64,000 nt of DNA from Nematostella vectensis (taxonomy: Eukaryota > Cnidaria > Anthozoa > Actiniaria > Edwardsiidae): assembly GCF_932526225.1 (NCBI RefSeq), contig NC_064035.1, positions 14,926,469-14,990,468 on the forward strand, read 5' to 3'. Shown piece by piece: positions 61,606 to 64,000 of this stretch (the first letter of the stretch is position 1; each line of letters opens with the position of its first letter). A program made the position numbers and the translations under genes. A model generated the notes under the pieces. The model was not told where the DNA came from. It was given only the letters and a program-made list of their open reading frames with translations, and searched no databases.

Positions 61606-64000
61606 CTGAAAGAACAACCCACGGATGCAGGCTCTTATGCAATCTGTATGTATTGAATAGCCAATCTTGGGTGTTTTGGGAGGACAGATAGTGGTGGGGT
61701 AGGGGTCTAGGAAAGGAAAATGCCTGACAAGTAGAACATAAGTACGTTGGATTTGAAAACATGGTAAAGCTGGTCATTTGCCTAAACCAGTGAAAAGCCA
61801 ACAATGAATCGTGATGAGAGAACGAAGCTGTAGCCGAGAGATACATTAACTTATACATATGGTACAAATCAACAAAATTCCAGGATCTTTTCTTTTCTTT
61901 ACCGGGCACTAAGAATTGGGTGTGGTAGCAGGGAATGGCATGTTGATAGACACGTTGCTATTAGTAACCTTTGCCCTCAGACTTTGATGACGGATCTTTA
62001 CAGAACATGAAATTATCTTCCGAACCGAAACAATCGCCAGGAGAGTCTTGCAATTCAATCCTTCCACTTTCCCGAATTTCCATAGGGGTTCATTACGATG
62101 ACTCCTGGGGATCGTTTCAGGTCCGAGGATCCGTTAGGGAAAGTTTCGGTTTCTTACCATGTTTTCAAATACAGATCTCCGATGGATTAACTAACCGCCG
62201 GAAAATACTTTCAATAATGAATATCAAGAAAACGTTTAGTTCTATTGCTATTATTAGTAAAGAAGGAAAAGCGGACGTGTGGTAAAAAAGGGTAGCTATC
62301 ACTTGGCAAGACCTCAAGACATACATTTCACCAGAACCTTTGCAATAGATAAAATAATGTAGATTTAAACAAACAAAAAATAGGAAAAAAAATAGGTTTC
62401 ACTTTTTAGGTGCTCAGAATATTTAGTTAGATCGCAATAACTAGTGTACTGTAGTGTAAATCAAAGGAAGTTGATACACGAACTGTCGCTAATATCGGTG
62501 ATATCTGACATAACAACCGCACTCCACCATGGCTTCTATACTGAGTGTGAAGCAGCTTATTGAGGGGATAGAACGACTAGCTTATTCGCGTAGGTAGTCG
62601 CTATGTTAAAAGAACATTAGGCTTTAGCTATAGCAGTATAAAATAAAACAAAGTGCACGTACAAAAACAGATAATATCATATCACATACATTGACAATTG
62701 TAATCGTCTAAAAAAATCAAATCAAACCAAACTAGATGACAATTAAGGGTTTCCTATGGTGGCTAAGTGAGCTCTTTGGTAGCTTAGCGAGCTCTTTGGG
62801 ACATAGACTAGGGACGGAGAATCGCGTTTATCGCTAAAAGAACTTTAAACGAACACAGACACAAAGCGATGCATGTAAGGGAAGCTAAACGATGATAAAA
62901 TGTATTGCGTAGTGAAACTCGATCGTAAATCTCCTTTGATAGACACATTTGGATATATTCCGAGACCTTTAAACTCGTAGCTACAATAGATACTCAAATA
63001 GAAAGCAAATAATCTCAAGTATTTAGACTTTAGCGTTTCGCGGCAATAATATCAATATGCCTGAATACTTGCAGTACGGCTAAACCTGGTAATTGAGGCG
63101 CAATGTAAAAAACAAGATTGAATTTAGACCTTTTTCTCAAGGGCATTCAAACATTACTCTCAGGGGTGATAATTCTTAAAGCAAGTTAAGGGCAGAATAA
63201 TAAACCAATAAAACAGATTCTCTACCACTAGTATCATTCTTCCCGCAGAAAGGTCAGAATTCCCTGCTGTGCTAGTCACACAACCGGCCTGCTGTTCACC
63301 CATTCCACGATTATTCACACAAAAACATCCACAGAACCACACAAGAGCAGACATGATACATCACAGTATACTACAAAACGAGGCCCATGTTTAGATTCAG
63401 GTCGACTAAAAATGACATAACGTCCTCTTCCAAATTTAATTACAAGTTAGGCCGTAGGGATTTAAACGGCTCTTGATTTCTGATAAAGGACTTCAATCAT
63501 CCATATGAAAACATGAAGCGCTGGCAGGCACGAACCAACTTAGAATAAAAACCTAAACGCAGAATTAGAGTTCAGTTCGATATTACAGGCGGAATGGATT
63601 CTTGTCATTTTTCGAGAGTCTGTTTTTTCAAAAGCAGAAAATTTAACAGTGATTTGTTAATGGAAATCAAACATCAGCGAAACAAGGTTGGAAGCGTGTG
63701 CTAAATCTGCTCTTGGCTGGCGATTACTATTAAAACAATATTAGTGAAAGATCCAATACGTGTATTATAAACATCGCGGAGGCCTCTTCAATTTAAGTCT
63801 ACGGCTTATTACGGGCGAAATATATGGCTGGGCTTCCTGACCATCCAGTGGAACAGCTGTAAAAACCTAAACAGATTTCTTATTTCACCTATTCCTGCCC
63901 CATGCCTGGGGTATACCCTTTAGGAATATATAGTCAGCATAGGGATGTGTCCGATTGTCGAGCTAGCGCGCGCGACATATTCCACGCCGTTCCTATAGCG
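61606..64000. other. Right flank, 2395 bp, no supported exon
   Basis: Should be intron upstream of the first exon seen, because that exon enters in open phase 0. Contains an imperfect foldback (62015-62043 with 62102-62130, 24 of 29 pairing) and no spectrin-like open segment on either strand. The rest shows nothing I can name. Confidence 0.55.

Noticed and set aside
61971-62285. 104-codon plus-strand ORF
   Set aside because: Overlaps an imperfect foldback, no domain, no splice or homology support.
62529-62600. Short plus-strand ORF with a good Kozak context (CCACCATGG), encoding MASILSVKQLIEGIERL and a few more residues
   Set aside because: Only 22 codons before a stop, no recognised family, no supported downstream exon. 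A first exon of a divergent gene cannot be excluded.
1-64000. CRISPR arrays, bacterial operons, ribosome-binding sites or viral genes
   Set aside because: The sequence is plainly metazoan: spliced exons, Ig/spectrin/DH/SH3 domains. Regular repeats are coding or intronic, not direct repeats with spacers.

Overview
The window is animal genomic DNA. It is A+T-rich, has GT-AG introns, and carries coding sequence on the minus strand almost from end to end. I read one giant gene, transcribed from high to low coordinates and truncated at both window edges. From splice sites, intron phase and continuous domains I placed 67 coding exons between 61605 and 272. They total 42,238 bp (about 14,080 residues), stay in frame throughout, and show neither a start nor a stop codon. 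The organism is probably a non-vertebrate metazoan; a cnidarian such as an anemone or coral would fit, but that is inference only.

Layout in transcription order. (1) 61605-53884: fifteen exons with phase-0 borders encode about nine spectrin-like three-helix repeats. (2) 53622-52462: a charged, probably disordered linker. (3) 52365-50940: twelve copies of a 41-residue (123-bp) repeat. (4) 50935-49769: a RhoGEF (DH) domain spread over six exons. (5) 49644-49397: an SH3 domain that follows the DH with no PH domain between. (6) 48988-44558: about twelve I-set Ig domains. (7) 43095-24289: one 18,807-bp exon holding an Ig, four 53-residue repeats, an NPHPP-rich repeat, thirteen Ig domains, a PEVK-like array of 31 units of about 53 residues, seven near-identical 1122-bp units of three Ig domains each, and a final Ig. 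(8) 23543-272: 34 exons with about 43 more Ig domains, mostly grouped in threes, plus short acidic/proline linkers. Total Ig domains are about 90.

The spectrin-DH-SH3 order recalls Trio/Kalirin, while the long intracellular Ig chain and PEVK-like spring recall UNC-89/obscurin and titin. The likely role is a muscle or cytoskeletal scaffold coupling Rho-type signalling to an elastic filament. No fibronectin III or kinase domain is in the window; such modules, if present, would lie beyond base 1. Introns carry several non-autonomous repeats: a TTAA-flanked element at 1188-1596, a CAGGGGCGGAT-ended element at 57402-57585, an inverted-repeat element at 44872-45158, a tRNA-like SINE remnant at 56163-56252, G/C homopolymers and ATC-rich DNA. 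I see no second convincing gene; long plus-strand open frames are shadows of the repeats.
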